DNA of 64,000 nt, from NCBI RefSeq assembly GCF_900187325.1, contig NZ_FZMZ01000005.1, forward strand, positions 372,001 to 436,000, in the 5' to 3' direction. Every line of letters begins with the position of its first letter. Position 1 is the stretch's first letter. Of the stretch, positions 20,202 to 28,941 are shown piece by piece. The stretch is from Virgibacillus ndiopensis. Its GTDB lineage: Bacteria; Bacillota; Bacilli; Bacillales; Amphibacillaceae. A program made the translations under genes and the position numbers. The notes under the pieces are model-generated. The model had not been told where the DNA came from. It made no database searches and saw only the letters and a list, made by a program, of their open reading frames with translations.

Positions 20202-21440
20202 ATGGGCAAACCTAAAAGAGATCCCAACTCCATAGAATTAGCTAACAAGATTATTGAACAGTATCAACCAAAGTCTGTAGAAGATATGCAAGATGCATTA
20301 AAGGACATATTTGGACCTATGTTTGAATCGATGTTAAAAGGTGAAATGAATCATCATTTGGGCTATGAATCCAATGATAAGGGAGAAAAAGAAACAAACA
20401 ATAGACGGAACGGGTACGGAAAAAAGAAAGTCAAAACGACTGCTGGCGAAGTGGATATTGCTGTACCTCGTGATCGTGACGGTTCATTTGAACCAGAGCT
20501 TATTCCAAAGCGTAAAAGAGATGTTTCTGCCATCGAGGATAAAGTCATCTCCATGTATGCAAGAGGAATGTCTCAGCGAGATATTTCATCCACGATTGAA
20601 GATATCTATGGATTCTCCGTGTCTCATGAAATGATATCCGATATTACCGATACAGTGCTTCCTGATTTAGAAGAGTGGCAAAGTCGCCCTTTAAGTAACT
20701 GTTATCCATTTGTATTTGTAGATTGCCTTTATACGACGATACGTAATGACTACGAAACCAAGAAATACGCTGTTTATACCATGTTAGGCTATACCATGGA
20801 AGGAAAGAAAGACATTCTTGGTCTATGGTTAAATGAAACGGAAAGTAAACATAAATGGATGCAAATCTTTGATGAAATAAAAGCTCGTGGTGTAGAAGAT
20901 ATTTTCTTTATTTCCATGGATGGAGTAAGTGGATTAGAAGATGGAGCTCGTGCCATTTTCCCACAAGTTGTCGTACAACGCTGTATTGTTCATCTCATTA
21001 GAAATTCGATTAAGTATGTTCCAAGTAAAGACTATAAAGCTTTTACTGCTGCATTAAAAAAGGTTTACGCTGCACCAAGTCTTAAGGCTTGTCATAGTGC
21101 ATTCGAAAGCTTTCAACAACAATGGTCTGCCTATCCAGGAGCTATTGACGTATGGAAACGAAACTTCTCCCATGTGGAACAACTATTTGATTATGGAAGT
21201 GCCATACGCAAAATCATGTACACTACCAATGCGGTAGAAAGCATACATTCTAGCTTTAGAAAAGTGACTAAAAAAGGAGCATTCCCAAATGAGAACGCTC
21301 TTCTAAAAGTATTATATTTACGAACGAAAGAACTTGAAAACAAATGGGAAGGTGGCCATATTCAACAATGGGCAATGGTGATGAACCAGCTATTAATACA
21401 TGACCATCTTAATAAACGTGTGTTAAAATATTTAGAATAA
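20202..21440 (+). CDS. IS256-family (Mutator-type) transposase
   Basis: A full-length 412-residue DDE transposase. The catalytic acidic residues expected for the family are visible as Asp174 (FVDCLY), Asp240 (ISMDGVSGLED) and Glu346 (TTNAVESIHS), with the family C-H motif in QRCIVHLIRNSIK around residues 260-272. AAAGGAG precedes ATG 20202. It lies alone inside the insertion sequence and shows no frameshift or stop, so it should be active. Confidence 0.95.
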   Translation: MGKPKRDPNSIELANKIIEQYQPKSVEDMQDALKDIFGPMFESMLKGEMNHHLGYESNDKGEKETNNRRNGYGKKKVKTTAGEVDIAVPRDRDGSFEPELIPKRKRDVSAIEDKVISMYARGMSQRDISSTIEDIYGFSVSHEMISDITDTVLPDLEEWQSRPLSNCYPFVFVDCLYTTIRNDYETKKYAVYTMLGYTMEGKKDILGLWLNETESKHKWMQIFDEIKARGVEDIFFISMDGVSGLEDGARAIFPQVVVQRCIVHLIRNSIKYVPSKDYKAFTAALKKVYAAPSLKACHSAFESFQQQWSAYPGAIDVWKRNFSHVEQLFDYGSAIRKIMYTTNAVESIHSSFRKVTKKGAFPNENALLKVLYLRTKELENKWEGGHIQQWAMVMNQLLIHDHLNKRVLKYLE

Positions 21441-21780
21441 CTTACACACTTTTCTTGACAAGCCCTATGGGATTTCTATTTAACATTATTTCATCTACAA
21501 CGCTGGACATTTCCCGCAAATTCTTCATTTATTGCATTGTCTTTTTCCTCAGAAATAACATCATTTTTGGAATTTCAGCATTTAAAATTTCTCTAAAGTT
21601 TTTAATAGGTCTATCAAAAATACCAAAACCATAACTTCTTTTTCCATTTTTTTCTCCATATCTCATTTAAACAACTTGGTCTTGCTTGTATTTGTCAAAA
21701 GTCATCGATGCAAAAGCATTATAGTTTCCATCTTTTTCTCACTCATTACCATATATTAAAGGCTCCACATTCATTTTAAA
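21441..21780 (-). pseudogene. unrecognised broken gene(s) in the decayed element
   Basis: No intact gene lies here, but on the minus strand protein-like segments continue across frames: VEPLIYGNE-stop-EKDGNYNAFASMTFD, then after a shift GKRSYGFGIFDRPIKNF, REILNAEIPK, and after another shift ISEEKDNAINEEFAGNVQR. This looks like one gene with a stop and several indels. I do not recognise the family. Bases 21441-21473 belong to the end of the insertion sequence and its target duplication. Confidence 0.35.
21466..21473 (+). repeat. 8-bp target duplication, right copy
   Basis: TATGGGAT abutting the right inverted repeat, identical to 20089-20096. Confidence 0.85.
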
Positions 21781-21789
21781 AAATATATT

Positions 21790-22269
21790 TCAATTGTTTT
21801 TTAAGATTTTCTTCTTTTGTTCTTGAATCTCTGCTTCCGTCAAGATGCCTTGTTCCTTTAATTTAGCGAGTTGATTGAGTTGAGTAAGGGTAGTCACATT
21901 CGCGTTGGTGTCCGTTTCGGAAGGATTAATTTTAGATCGATTAGCCCTTTCAATAATTTCTTTCAATTCTTCAATAGTTTCTCGTGTTGTCGCTGCATTA
22001 ATCTCAGTATTTTTTCCTGAATAATTAATGTAAAGAGTATTAGCGTAGTGCTTATTAATATGGTATTGGAAGGAACGAATATCTTTTATTAAGAAATCCC
22101 TTACTGTAACTCCAGATAAGAAGCTGTTTCTGACATAAACCAACCGCTTATCAGTTAATGCCAATATCCCGCGTTTATGGTTCATCCATGCAGTAAAGTA
22201 AAAATGATGATGTTCATCAGAATGCACTATTTTTTTAAATTCCTTATAGTGTCTTTTATCTTTTTTCAT
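21790..22269 (-). CDS. PH-like / SHOCT domain protein
   Basis: An intact 159-residue gene with a good TAGGAGG ribosome binding site 7 bases before its ATG. Residues about 15-110 look like a bacterial pleckstrin-homology-like domain (GILALTDKRLVYV near residue 34, a typical bPH strand pattern). The C-terminal 30 residues (QLNQLAKLKEQGILTEAEIQEQKKKIL) split as a SHOCT motif, a short oligomerisation tail common in phage and mobile-element proteins. Function is unknown. It is the best preserved passenger gene of the decayed element and may be kept by selection or be a late arrival. Confidence 0.7.
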   Translation of the reverse strand: MKKDKRHYKEFKKIVHSDEHHHFYFTAWMNHKRGILALTDKRLVYVRNSFLSGVTVRDFLIKDIRSFQYHINKHYANTLYINYSGKNTEINAATTRETIEELKEIIERANRSKINPSETDTNANVTTLTQLNQLAKLKEQGILTEAEIQEQKKKILKNN

Positions 22270-22436
22270 TATTTAATCCTCCTAAAAGGTAATTTATTTA
22301 TATGGATAACATATCAAAATAATTCAATTGATGTTAATAGTAGGTTTATTTTAATATTTCATTACAGATTTCTTGCATAATACTTTCATTTTAGGAAGCT
22401 GGTTCTTGAGACACGAGAGATGTAACCATCCTCTAT

Positions 22437-22540
22437 TTAAACGTGAGATACATTGCCAACAATTTTAGCAGATTTACGTAGTGAGTTTTCTTCTATCATA
22501 CACTCAACAAATCTAATCCTCTCGTAATCGATTTTTACAC
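22437..22540 (-). pseudogene. transposase fragment (IS1595-like, tentative)
   Basis: On the minus strand a stretch reads YERIRFVECMIEENSLRKSA then KIVGNVSHV-stop. It resembles the N-terminal zinc-ribbon/helix-turn-helix part of IS1595-type transposases (pattern remembered, not searched). Nothing recognisable continues after the stop. It supports the view of repeated insertions into this region. Confidence 0.35.
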
Positions 22541-22546
22541 TCGTAT

Positions 22547-22759
22547 TTAATTACCAATACTTCTTACTTCCAAATGATATTTATTCAAAAGTTTCCATTT
22601 AATTGAATAGAAGTCGTTTTTCATTTGCTCGATTATTGCATTAATCTTAGCAAAATAAACCACAGCTACTTTGGATCCTACAAGTGATTCACGGTCTTGT
22701 TTAAATACATTTATGGCCATTGATAGAGCAATGTATTTATCGATTAGTTCTTTAATCAT
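22547..22759 (-). CDS. small hypothetical protein of the decayed element
   Basis: An open frame of 70 codons (MIKELIDKYIALSMAINVF at the start, KWKLLNKYHLEVRSIGN at the end). It is predicted helical, with no membrane segment or known motif. The ribosome binding site is weak (GGTGAT). Size and position fit the small accessory genes of Bacillus prophages and ICEs. I do not recognise it, and it may be a leftover. Confidence 0.4.
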   Translation of the reverse strand: MIKELIDKYIALSMAINVFKQDRESLVGSKVAVVYFAKINAIIEQMKNDFYSIKWKLLNKYHLEVRSIGN

Positions 22760-22859
22760 TTATATCACCGCACATAAGAATGTTTGTTCTTATTTTATGT
22801 AAGGATGTATAAACTATCAACTATTTTCGTTCGTAGAGATCATCGGATTTGCATTTTAG

Positions 22860-23600
22860 CAGATCAGCTAATTTAAAAGCATTTTCTAATTAGGGTATAC
22901 TCTTACCTGTTTAACGAAATTTACGATTTGCTACAGAAAGTAATGCTTAAATTGGAGTCAGAAAAAGAATATTATCGCAATAACGATTAGTCGAATAGTT
23001 GTTTTGGGTGAAGGAAATCCGCAAGCTGCCGATTTAAAAAAATACCTGGCAGAGCAATATATAAGGATGGTACGGAAATGTATCACGTATCACAAATAAA
23101 CAAGTCGAGAATTTACTTCAAAATCATTACGTCACAAATAGAAAGGTTGTAGCATGTGAATCTCACGAACAGATAAATGAAGGTACTGACCTCTTTATCG
23201 AATTTAGAGATACTAACAAGAACGCAAATACAGATCCTTCACGATACAAAAAGCGTTCGTAACACTAATTTTATTATACATTAAAACAATTAACAGATTC
23301 TATTAGTTTGAATGAGAACGCTTATTTCCTGAACAAAAGAAGGAATTGAAATAGTAGGCAGCAAGAAATTGAAACATAATGAACAACTTACTCATAAATT
23401 AATACAGAAAGATGCTTATATTTATTTTAAAGCCGGGGAGAAATGAAGCATTCCCTGTTGGTGGAAGTAGCAACTTTGTAGTTCGTGATTCTAGCGGATC
23501 ATTAGTAGTTAATACAATATATTAGGTGAAATCGGTGTGCCTAATTACGTTCTTGTAGCTGGCGATAGTATAACGAGCAAAATTGGTACCTATTAAATAG
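22860..23600 (+). pseudogene. decayed passenger genes, plus strand
   Basis: The 1.1 kb from 22760 to 23870 has no intact gene, but several protein-like runs read forward in shifting frames. Near 22910-22990: LFNEIYDLLQKVMLKLES then EKEYYRNND-stop. Near 23000-23262: GEGNPQAADLKKYLAEQYI, and in another frame SRITNKQVENLLQNHYVTN and INEGTDLFIEFRDTNKN to a stop at 23260 without any start codon. Near 23351-23596: IVGSKKLKHNEQLTHKLI, KDAYIYFKAGE, then EAFPVGGSSNFVVRDSSGS, ILGEIGVPNYVLVAGDSI. The last resembles repetitive phage structural proteins, but this is only an impression. Several stops and indels make all of them non-functional. Confidence 0.4.
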
Positions 23601-23783
23601 GTAGGAAGGAGACATAAAATACCCCTTCTCTTCCTATTTATTGCACGCACGAAAACAACCTCTATTCAACCACATATATTTGAAAGAATAGAAATTAATT
23701 TGAAAAGCTAAATTTTAAAATATTTAAATTAGCTATTTTTAATAATGTTTGTAAGCAAAAAATAGTCTAGTATAGAATCCAAT

Positions 23784-23827
23784 CCGTTCATCCTTGGGAG
23801 AGTTAACAGTATTTAACTTCATACTAA
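23784..23827 (+). repeat. attR-like direct repeat (second glnA 3' end)
   Basis: Copy of 19573-19616 with two adjacent substitutions. Read in the glnA frame it gives VHPWES then a stop, so this copy no longer encodes the normal GlnA end. It is followed after 4 bases by a strong terminator that would be the natural glnA terminator. Confidence 0.8.
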
Positions 23828-23831
23828 AGAT

Positions 23832-23863
23832 AAAACCCTTGATACTAATGTATCAAGGGTTTT
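23832..23863. terminator. bidirectional terminator, probably glnA's original one; now serves lexA
   Basis: AAAACCCTTGATAC and GTATCAAGGGTTTT form a perfect 14-bp stem around TAAT, with A and T runs on both sides. It lies 4 bases after the second copy of the glnA end and 8 bases after the lexA stop. It can terminate both directions. Confidence 0.88.
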
Positions 23864-23870
23864 ATTACTT

Positions 23871-24494
23871 TTAATGAATAGTTCGATGAAGTCCAATAAC
23901 TTTACCTAAAATAGTAACGTTTTTATATATTAATGGATCCATTGTTGCGTTTTCCGGTTGTAAGCGAATATGATCTTTTTCTTTGAAGAAACGTTTCACA
24001 GTCGCTTCGTCATCTTCAGTCATTGCAACGACAATATCACCATTTTGCGCCGTACTCTGTTGTTTCACAACAACTTTATCTCCATCTAAAATACCTGCTT
24101 CTATCATACTTTCACCCTCAATTACCAACACATATACGTTTTCATCTGGGGCAACACTTGAAATTGGTAGTGGAATAAATTCCTCTATGTTTTCAACAGC
24201 AGTAATCGGTATCCCTGCTGTAACTTTACCAATTACCGGTGCATATCTAGCTTCTTCTCTTGGAATATTACTCTCTTCTGATAGATCTAAAATTTCAATT
24301 GCTCTAGGTTTAGTCGGGTCCCTTCTAATATAACCCTTACTTTCTATTCTTGCTAGATGGCCGTGAACTGTAGAACTAGATGCCAATCCAACTGCTTCGG
24401 CTATCTCTCTTACTGACGGTGGATAACCCTTTTTACTTACCTCATCTTTAATATAATCCAGAATCATTTCTTGTCTCTTGGAGAGTTTTGTCAT
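23871..24494 (-). CDS. lexA: SOS repressor LexA
   Basis: LexA represses DNA damage genes and cleaves itself when RecA filaments form. The 207-residue protein has an N-terminal winged helix ([28 protein letters not shown]), the Ala93-Gly94 cleavage site in VTAGIP, catalytic Ser129 in EGESMIEAG and Lys167 in ATVKRFF. Family length and spacing (Ser to Lys 38) are normal. The gene is divergent from the yneA-position peptide, with LexA boxes between them, so it is autoregulated. Confidence 0.97.
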   Translation of the reverse strand: MTKLSKRQEMILDYIKDEVSKKGYPPSVREIAEAVGLASSSTVHGHLARIESKGYIRRDPTKPRAIEILDLSEESNIPREEARYAPVIGKVTAGIPITAVENIEEFIPLPISSVAPDENVYVLVIEGESMIEAGILDGDKVVVKQQSTAQNGDIVVAMTEDDEATVKRFFKEKDHIRLQPENATMDPLIYKNVTILGKVIGLHRTIH

Positions 24495-24556
24495 TTAACG
24501 AACACCTCACACATAGGATTTATTAATAATAGTTTATCACTAGAATTTTAAAAAAG

Positions 24557-24627
24557 CAAACATTCGTTCGAAAAACTATTGACAGGATCATTTGTTCGGT
24601 ATAGTATTGTATACGAACAAAGGTTCT
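24557..24627. promoter_or_regulatory. LexA operators between lexA and the SOS operon
   Basis: Three sites resemble the SOS box CGAAC-N4-GTTCG. They are 24557-24570 CAAACATTCGTTCG (one mismatch), 24585-24598 GGATCATTTGTTCG (two mismatches) and 24614-24627 CGAACAAAGGTTCT (one mismatch). A TTGACA at 24579-24584 with TAGTAT (17-base spacer) or TATAGT lies among them and faces right. B. subtilis has a similar cluster in its lexA-yneA intergenic region. Confidence 0.85.
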
Positions 24628-24650
24628 TGTTCGGAGGAGGGGCTGATAAT

Positions 24651-24746
24651 ATGTTTGGGAAACTAACAAAAACGGATGCATTTTATCTTGCGACGTTTGT
24701 ATTCACTCTAGTATTTTTATACTTTTCCATGGTTACAAGTTCGTAG
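24651..24746 (+). CDS. 31-residue SOS-controlled membrane peptide (yneA position)
   Basis: A short gene missed by length-filtered gene calls. ATG 24651 follows GGAGGAGG and ends at TAG 24744-24746. The product has a short polar head (MFGKLTKTD) and one hydrophobic helix (FYLATFVFTLVFLYF) ending in SMVTSS. In B. subtilis this position holds yneA, a 105-residue membrane-anchored division inhibitor with a LysM domain; here only the membrane part exists. LexA boxes lie directly upstream and yneB and ynzC follow, so SOS induction is expected. A division-inhibitor role is inferred from place and topology, not shown by homology. Confidence 0.7.
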   Translation: MFGKLTKTDAFYLATFVFTLVFLYFSMVTSS

Positions 24747-24764
24747 TATACTTAGTATTTTTAA

Positions 24765-25436
<672 letters not shown>

Positions 25437-25442
25437 TATAAA

Positions 25443-25477
25443 CAAGCAAGGACACCGTTATCGTTCTTGCTTTTTTC
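25443..25477 (+). terminator. yneB-ynzC intergenic terminator/attenuator
   Basis: AAGCAAGGA pairs with TTCTTGCTT and is followed by six T. ynzC starts 28 bases later, so this may reduce rather than end transcription of the operon. Confidence 0.65.
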
Positions 25478-25504
25478 TATGCGTTATTTCGAGGAGGTAA
25501 TTCC

Positions 25505-25738
25505 ATGATATCTAAAGTTAAGTTGAATCGTATAAATGAACTTGCTCAAAAAGCTAAGTCAGAAGGATTAACAGAAACAGAGAAGAAAGAGCAAAAAGGG
25601 CTTAGGCAGGAATATTTACAAAATGTACGTAGCTCGTTTAAAAATCAATTTAAATCAATGACAGTTGTAGACCACGAAGGAAACGATGTTACACCACAAA
25701 AAGTTAAAGATTTGCAAAGTAAAAACAAAGACAATTAG
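25505..25738 (+). CDS. ynzC: YnzC, UPF0291 family
   Basis: A 77-residue protein of the DUF896/UPF0291 family, the same length as B. subtilis YnzC. It begins with the family's helical hairpin ([18 protein letters not shown], then [17 protein letters not shown]); the C-terminal third is probably disordered. CGAGGAGG precedes ATG 25505. It is the last gene of the SOS operon; no biochemical role is known. Confidence 0.93.
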   Translation: MISKVKLNRINELAQKAKSEGLTETEKKEQKGLRQEYLQNVRSSFKNQFKSMTVVDHEGNDVTPQKVKDLQSKNKDN

Positions 25739-25792
25739 ATCCAAACCCTAATTTAAAGCTTCGCGATAGAGTAAGGTAAAATCACATTTCAC

Positions 25793-25821
25793 TTGTTACA
25801 GTCTATAATTCATTATAGAAT
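25793..25821 (+). promoter_or_regulatory. possible tkt promoter
   Basis: TTGTTA at 25793-25798, 17-base spacer, TAGAAT at 25816-25821, 44 bases upstream of tkt. Confidence 0.4.
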
Positions 25822-25865
25822 GATAAGGGATTATATAATCCTTTTAATTAGAAAGGGGAACTAAC

Positions 25866-27872
25866 ATGTCAAAAAACACAGAACAATTATCAATTAACAC
25901 CATTCGAACATTAGCAATTGATGCAATTGAAAACGCAAATTCTGGTCATCCAGGTTTACCAATGGGTGCTGCGCCAATGGCTTATACGCTTTGGACAGAT
26001 TTCATGAATCATAACCCTAAAAATTCAAAGTGGTTTAACCGTGACCGTTTTGTTCTTTCTGCTGGACATGGTTCAATGCTTTTATACGCATTACTGCATT
26101 TATCAGGGTATGATGTTACCATTGATGATTTAAAAGATTTTCGTCAATGGAATTCTAAAACACCAGGACATCCTGAAGTACACCATACAGACGGTGTAGA
26201 AGCAACTACAGGGCCATTGGGACAAGGTATTGCAATGTCAGTCGGAATGGCAATGGCGGAAGCACACCTAGCTGCAAAATATAATAAAGAAAATTTGTCT
26301 ATTATTGATCATTTCACATACGCTATTGTAAGTGATGGAGATTTAATGGAAGGCATCTCACATGAAACAGCATCACTCGCTGGTCATCTGGGATTAGGTA
26401 AATTAATTGCATTATATGATTCTAATGATATTTCATTAGATGGTGAACTAGATCGTTCCTTCTCTGATAATACGGAAGAACGCTTTAAAGCATATGGTTG
26501 GGAAGTTATCAGAGTAGAAGACGGTAACGATTTGGAAGCATTACGCGCTGCTATTAAACAGGCAAAAGAAAATACGGAGCAACCTACATTGATAGAAATA
26601 AAAACAATCATTGGCTATGGTTCACCGAATAAATCAAATTCTGCAGCATCTCATGGTGCTCCACTTGGAACTGACGAAGTGAAATTAACAAAAGAATATT
26701 ATAAATGGGAACATGAGGATTTCAACGTACCTGAAGAAGTCTATGCTGATTTCAATGAAAAAATTGGCAAGCAAGGTGCTGGATCTGAAGAAAATTGGAA
26801 CAAATTGTTTAACGATTATAAAGAGAAATATCCTGAATTAGCAAAAGAATTAGAACTTGCTATGAATGGTGAACTTCCTGAAAACTGGGAACAAGACTTA
26901 CCTGTATATGAACCTAAAAAAGATAAATTGGCAACTAGAGCATCATCTGGTGAAGTCCTAAACGCAATAGCTAAATCTGTACCATATTTCTTTGGTGGTA
27001 GCGCTGATTTAGCGGGTTCAAATAAAACAGCTATTAAAGATGAGGGAGACTTTTCACGTAATAACTATGCTGGTCGTAACATTTGGTTTGGTGTACGTGA
27101 GCATGCAATGGCTGCAGCATTGAATGGAATAGCATTACATGGAGGTTTAAAAGTATATGCAGGTACATTCTTTGTATTTAGTGACTACTTACGTCCAGCA
27201 GTTAGACTTTCATCAATTATGAAAACGCCTGTAACATATGTGTTTACACATGATTCAGTTGCGGTTGGTGAAGACGGACCAACACACGAACCTGTTGAAC
27301 AATTAGCAGCATTTCGTGCAATGCCAGGTCTATCACTTATCCGTCCAGCAGATGGAAACGAAACGCAAGCTGCTTGGCGCTTAGCAGTAGAATCTGATGA
27401 TAAACCTACAGCATTAATATTAACAAGACAAGGATTACCAACATTAGAAGGTACGAAAGAGCGTGCATATGAAGGTGTTAAAAAAGGAGCATATGTAATT
27501 AGTAAAGCAACAAAAGAAGTTCCAGATGCTTTGCTTCTTGCAACTGGTTCAGAAGTACAATTAGCTGTATCAGCTAAGAACGCCTTAAAAGAAAAAGGGA
27601 TCGATGTAAGTGTCGTAAGTATGCCTTCATGGGATCGTTTTAATGAACAAGATGTGGCATATAAAAATGAAGTAATTCCATCGAATGTGAAAACTCGTGT
27701 TGGAATTGAAATGGCTTCCTCATTTGGTTGGGATCGATATGTAGGCGAACAAGGATCCATTATTGGTATCGATACTTTTGGTGCTTCAGCAAAAGGTGAA
27801 AAAGTAATAGAAGAATATGGATTTACAGTCGAGAACGTTGTGAAACATGTTGAAGACTTATTGAATAAATAA
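25866..27872 (+). CDS. tkt: Transketolase
   Basis: Transketolase moves two-carbon units in the pentose phosphate pathway using thiamine diphosphate. The 668-residue protein has the sugar-binding/TPP-contacting [16 protein letters not shown] near residue 24, the TPP motif [20 protein letters not shown] near residue 157-176, [14 protein letters not shown] for the catalytic Glu near residue 410, and [12 protein letters not shown] with a phosphate-binding His. AAAGGGG precedes ATG 25866. It is a single gene with its own terminator, next to the SOS operon as in B. subtilis. Confidence 0.98.
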   Translation: MSKNTEQLSINTIRTLAIDAIENANSGHPGLPMGAAPMAYTLWTDFMNHNPKNSKWFNRDRFVLSAGHGSMLLYALLHLSGYDVTIDDLKDFRQWNSKTPGHPEVHHTDGVEATTGPLGQGIAMSVGMAMAEAHLAAKYNKENLSIIDHFTYAIVSDGDLMEGISHETASLAGHLGLGKLIALYDSNDISLDGELDRSFSDNTEERFKAYGWEVIRVEDGNDLEALRAAIKQAKENTEQPTLIEIKTIIGYGSPNKSNSAASHGAPLGTDEVKLTKEYYKWEHEDFNVPEEVYADFNEKIGKQGAGSEENWNKLFNDYKEKYPELAKELELAMNGELPENWEQDLPVYEPKKDKLATRASSGEVLNAIAKSVPYFFGGSADLAGSNKTAIKDEGDFSRNNYAGRNIWFGVREHAMAAALNGIALHGGLKVYAGTFFVFSDYLRPAVRLSSIMKTPVTYVFTHDSVAVGEDGPTHEPVEQLAAFRAMPGLSLIRPADGNETQAAWRLAVESDDKPTALILTRQGLPTLEGTKERAYEGVKKGAYVISKATKEVPDALLLATGSEVQLAVSAKNALKEKGIDVSVVSMPSWDRFNEQDVAYKNEVIPSNVKTRVGIEMASSFGWDRYVGEQGSIIGIDTFGASAKGEKVIEEYGFTVENVVKHVEDLLNK

Positions 27873-27875
27873 TTA

Positions 27876-27915
27876 AAAGAAAGTGGCTAAATTTTTGGGC
27901 CACTTTCTTTTTTTG
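27876..27915 (+). terminator. tkt terminator
   Basis: AAAGAAAGTGGC pairs with GCCACTTTCTTT, followed by T run. Confidence 0.9.
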
Positions 27916-28011
27916 TCTAGTGCGACAAAACTAGTGCTAATCTGCAACGTGATATGACAATGTTTTTAACTAGAATAAGTATAATAGACTGTAAAGGGGA
28001 GGCGATTAATA

Positions 28012-28470
28012 TTGGGTAATTATTCTATTTATTGGATTAAGGAAGAATTTGCTTATCGTTATTTCCACAAGAGAGATATTTTATATAGATTTATTAAAGA
28101 ATATCAACACAATTTAGATAGAGTTGATTTATCTAAACAATACCATTTCATAACAAATGCGTTTCCATCCACAACATTGATAACTCACATAAAAAAATGC
28201 CATCAATCTAGTGTTACCACAAAATTACAAGGTAATTTTCTCGAAATATTTAACGCCGAACACTATATTTCTTTACATATACACAAAAAACATTTAAACT
28301 TTCGTTGTGAAATGTTGCATGATGCAGAAAAGTTACTGTTTCCAGCATTACGTTCTTTTCATCCATTTTTATTTATTATGGGAAATGATAGGGAAGACTA
28401 TGGTTGGATTTCACCAGTAACAAAAGAAAGAGTACACATCAATCAAGAAGTATTGTATTCTTATCTTTGA
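28012..28470 (+). CDS. sirA: Sporulation inhibitor of replication SirA
   Basis: SirA (YneE) binds DnaA domain I at the start of sporulation and blocks new rounds of replication. The 152-residue protein has the family start (YSIYWIKEEFAYRYFHK) and the end YGWISPVTKERVHIN; B. subtilis SirA has 148 residues. The start is TTG 28012 after AAAGGGGAGG. A TATAAT at 27980-27985 is a probable -10. In B. subtilis Spo0A activates sirA; here TTTTGTCGCA (minus strand, 27921-27930) is one base off a 0A core, so control is plausible but not shown. Confidence 0.9.
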   Translation: MGNYSIYWIKEEFAYRYFHKRDILYRFIKEYQHNLDRVDLSKQYHFITNAFPSTTLITHIKKCHQSSVTTKLQGNFLEIFNAEHYISLHIHKKHLNFRCEMLHDAEKLLFPALRSFHPFLFIMGNDREDYGWISPVTKERVHINQEVLYSYL

Positions 28471-28514
28471 TTTACTATACTGTATTAGAGACAACATGAA
28501 GGAGGAAAGCTTGA

Positions 28515-28736
28515 ATGGACGTGATTTGGGTCGTATTAATAGCAATAGTCGCTCTTATTGCTGGAGTTGCTCTTGGATTTTTCATTGCTAGAAAGTATAT
28601 GATGAGTTATTTAAAGAAAAACCCACCAATTAATGAGCAAATGCTCAGGACTCTGATGATGCAAATGGGTCAAAAACCATCACAGAAGAAAATCAATCAA
28701 ATGATGCGTGCAATGAATAACCAACAAGGAAAATAA
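28515..28736 (+). CDS. yneF: YneF, UPF0154 membrane protein
   Basis: A 73-residue protein with one N-terminal membrane helix ([20 protein letters not shown]) and a basic cytosolic tail containing [20 protein letters not shown], the hallmark of the UPF0154 family. GAAGGAGG precedes ATG 28515. Function unknown; the neighbour order sirA-yneF-ccdA is as in B. subtilis. Confidence 0.93.
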   Translation: MDVIWVVLIAIVALIAGVALGFFIARKYMMSYLKKNPPINEQMLRTLMMQMGQKPSQKKINQMMRAMNNQQGK

Positions 28737-28779
28737 AAAGCACTTATCTCATATATAAGGTAATGCAAAAACCATTGCA

Positions 28780-28817
28780 CTATACCCCTTGCTACCACTA
28801 GGTAATAAGGGGTATTT
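28780..28817 (+). terminator. possible yneF terminator
   Basis: ATACCCCTTGCTACC pairs imperfectly with GGTAATAAGGGGTAT, with only three T after it. Weak by tail, strong by stem. Confidence 0.5.
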
Positions 28818-28941
28818 CAAACTATTAAGCTCTATCTCCTCCGTTGTTTAAGAAAGGTTTGATTAATTGTCAAATTCATTTGCTTTCTCATAACTTAGAA
28901 TCTGTTAAAATAAGTAAAGTGAATGTTTTAGGAGGATGGTT

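Larger units (their letters stand above)
20097..21465 (+). mobile_element. IS256-family insertion sequence
   Basis: A complete 1369-bp insertion sequence. The ends 20097-20122 and 21440-21465 are 26-base imperfect inverted repeats (18 of 26 match, both beginning GGG and ending TGTGTAAGT). They enclose one intact transposase gene, and perfect TATGGGAT duplications lie outside. The right repeat overlaps the transposase stop codon by one base. Intactness and unmutated flanks indicate a much more recent arrival than the decayed element around it. Confidence 0.9.
19573..23827. mobile_element. decayed integrated element in the glnA 3' end
   Basis: The segment runs from the glnA-end repeat 19573-19616 to its copy 23784-23827. 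Next to the left repeat lies a tyrosine-integrase remnant on the minus strand with frameshifts. Inside are an IS256-family element, a PH/SHOCT gene, a 70-codon gene, a transposase fragment and broken reading frames. Outside, glnA and lexA would otherwise be neighbours, as in B. subtilis and its relatives (known gene order). I infer a prophage, ICE or satellite that inserted into glnA and then decayed; the type cannot be fixed from what remains. Confidence 0.75.

Noticed and set aside
27185-27760. 191-codon minus-strand frame inside tkt
   Set aside because: Shadow of transketolase codon bias; low-complexity Ser/Ala content and no start signals.
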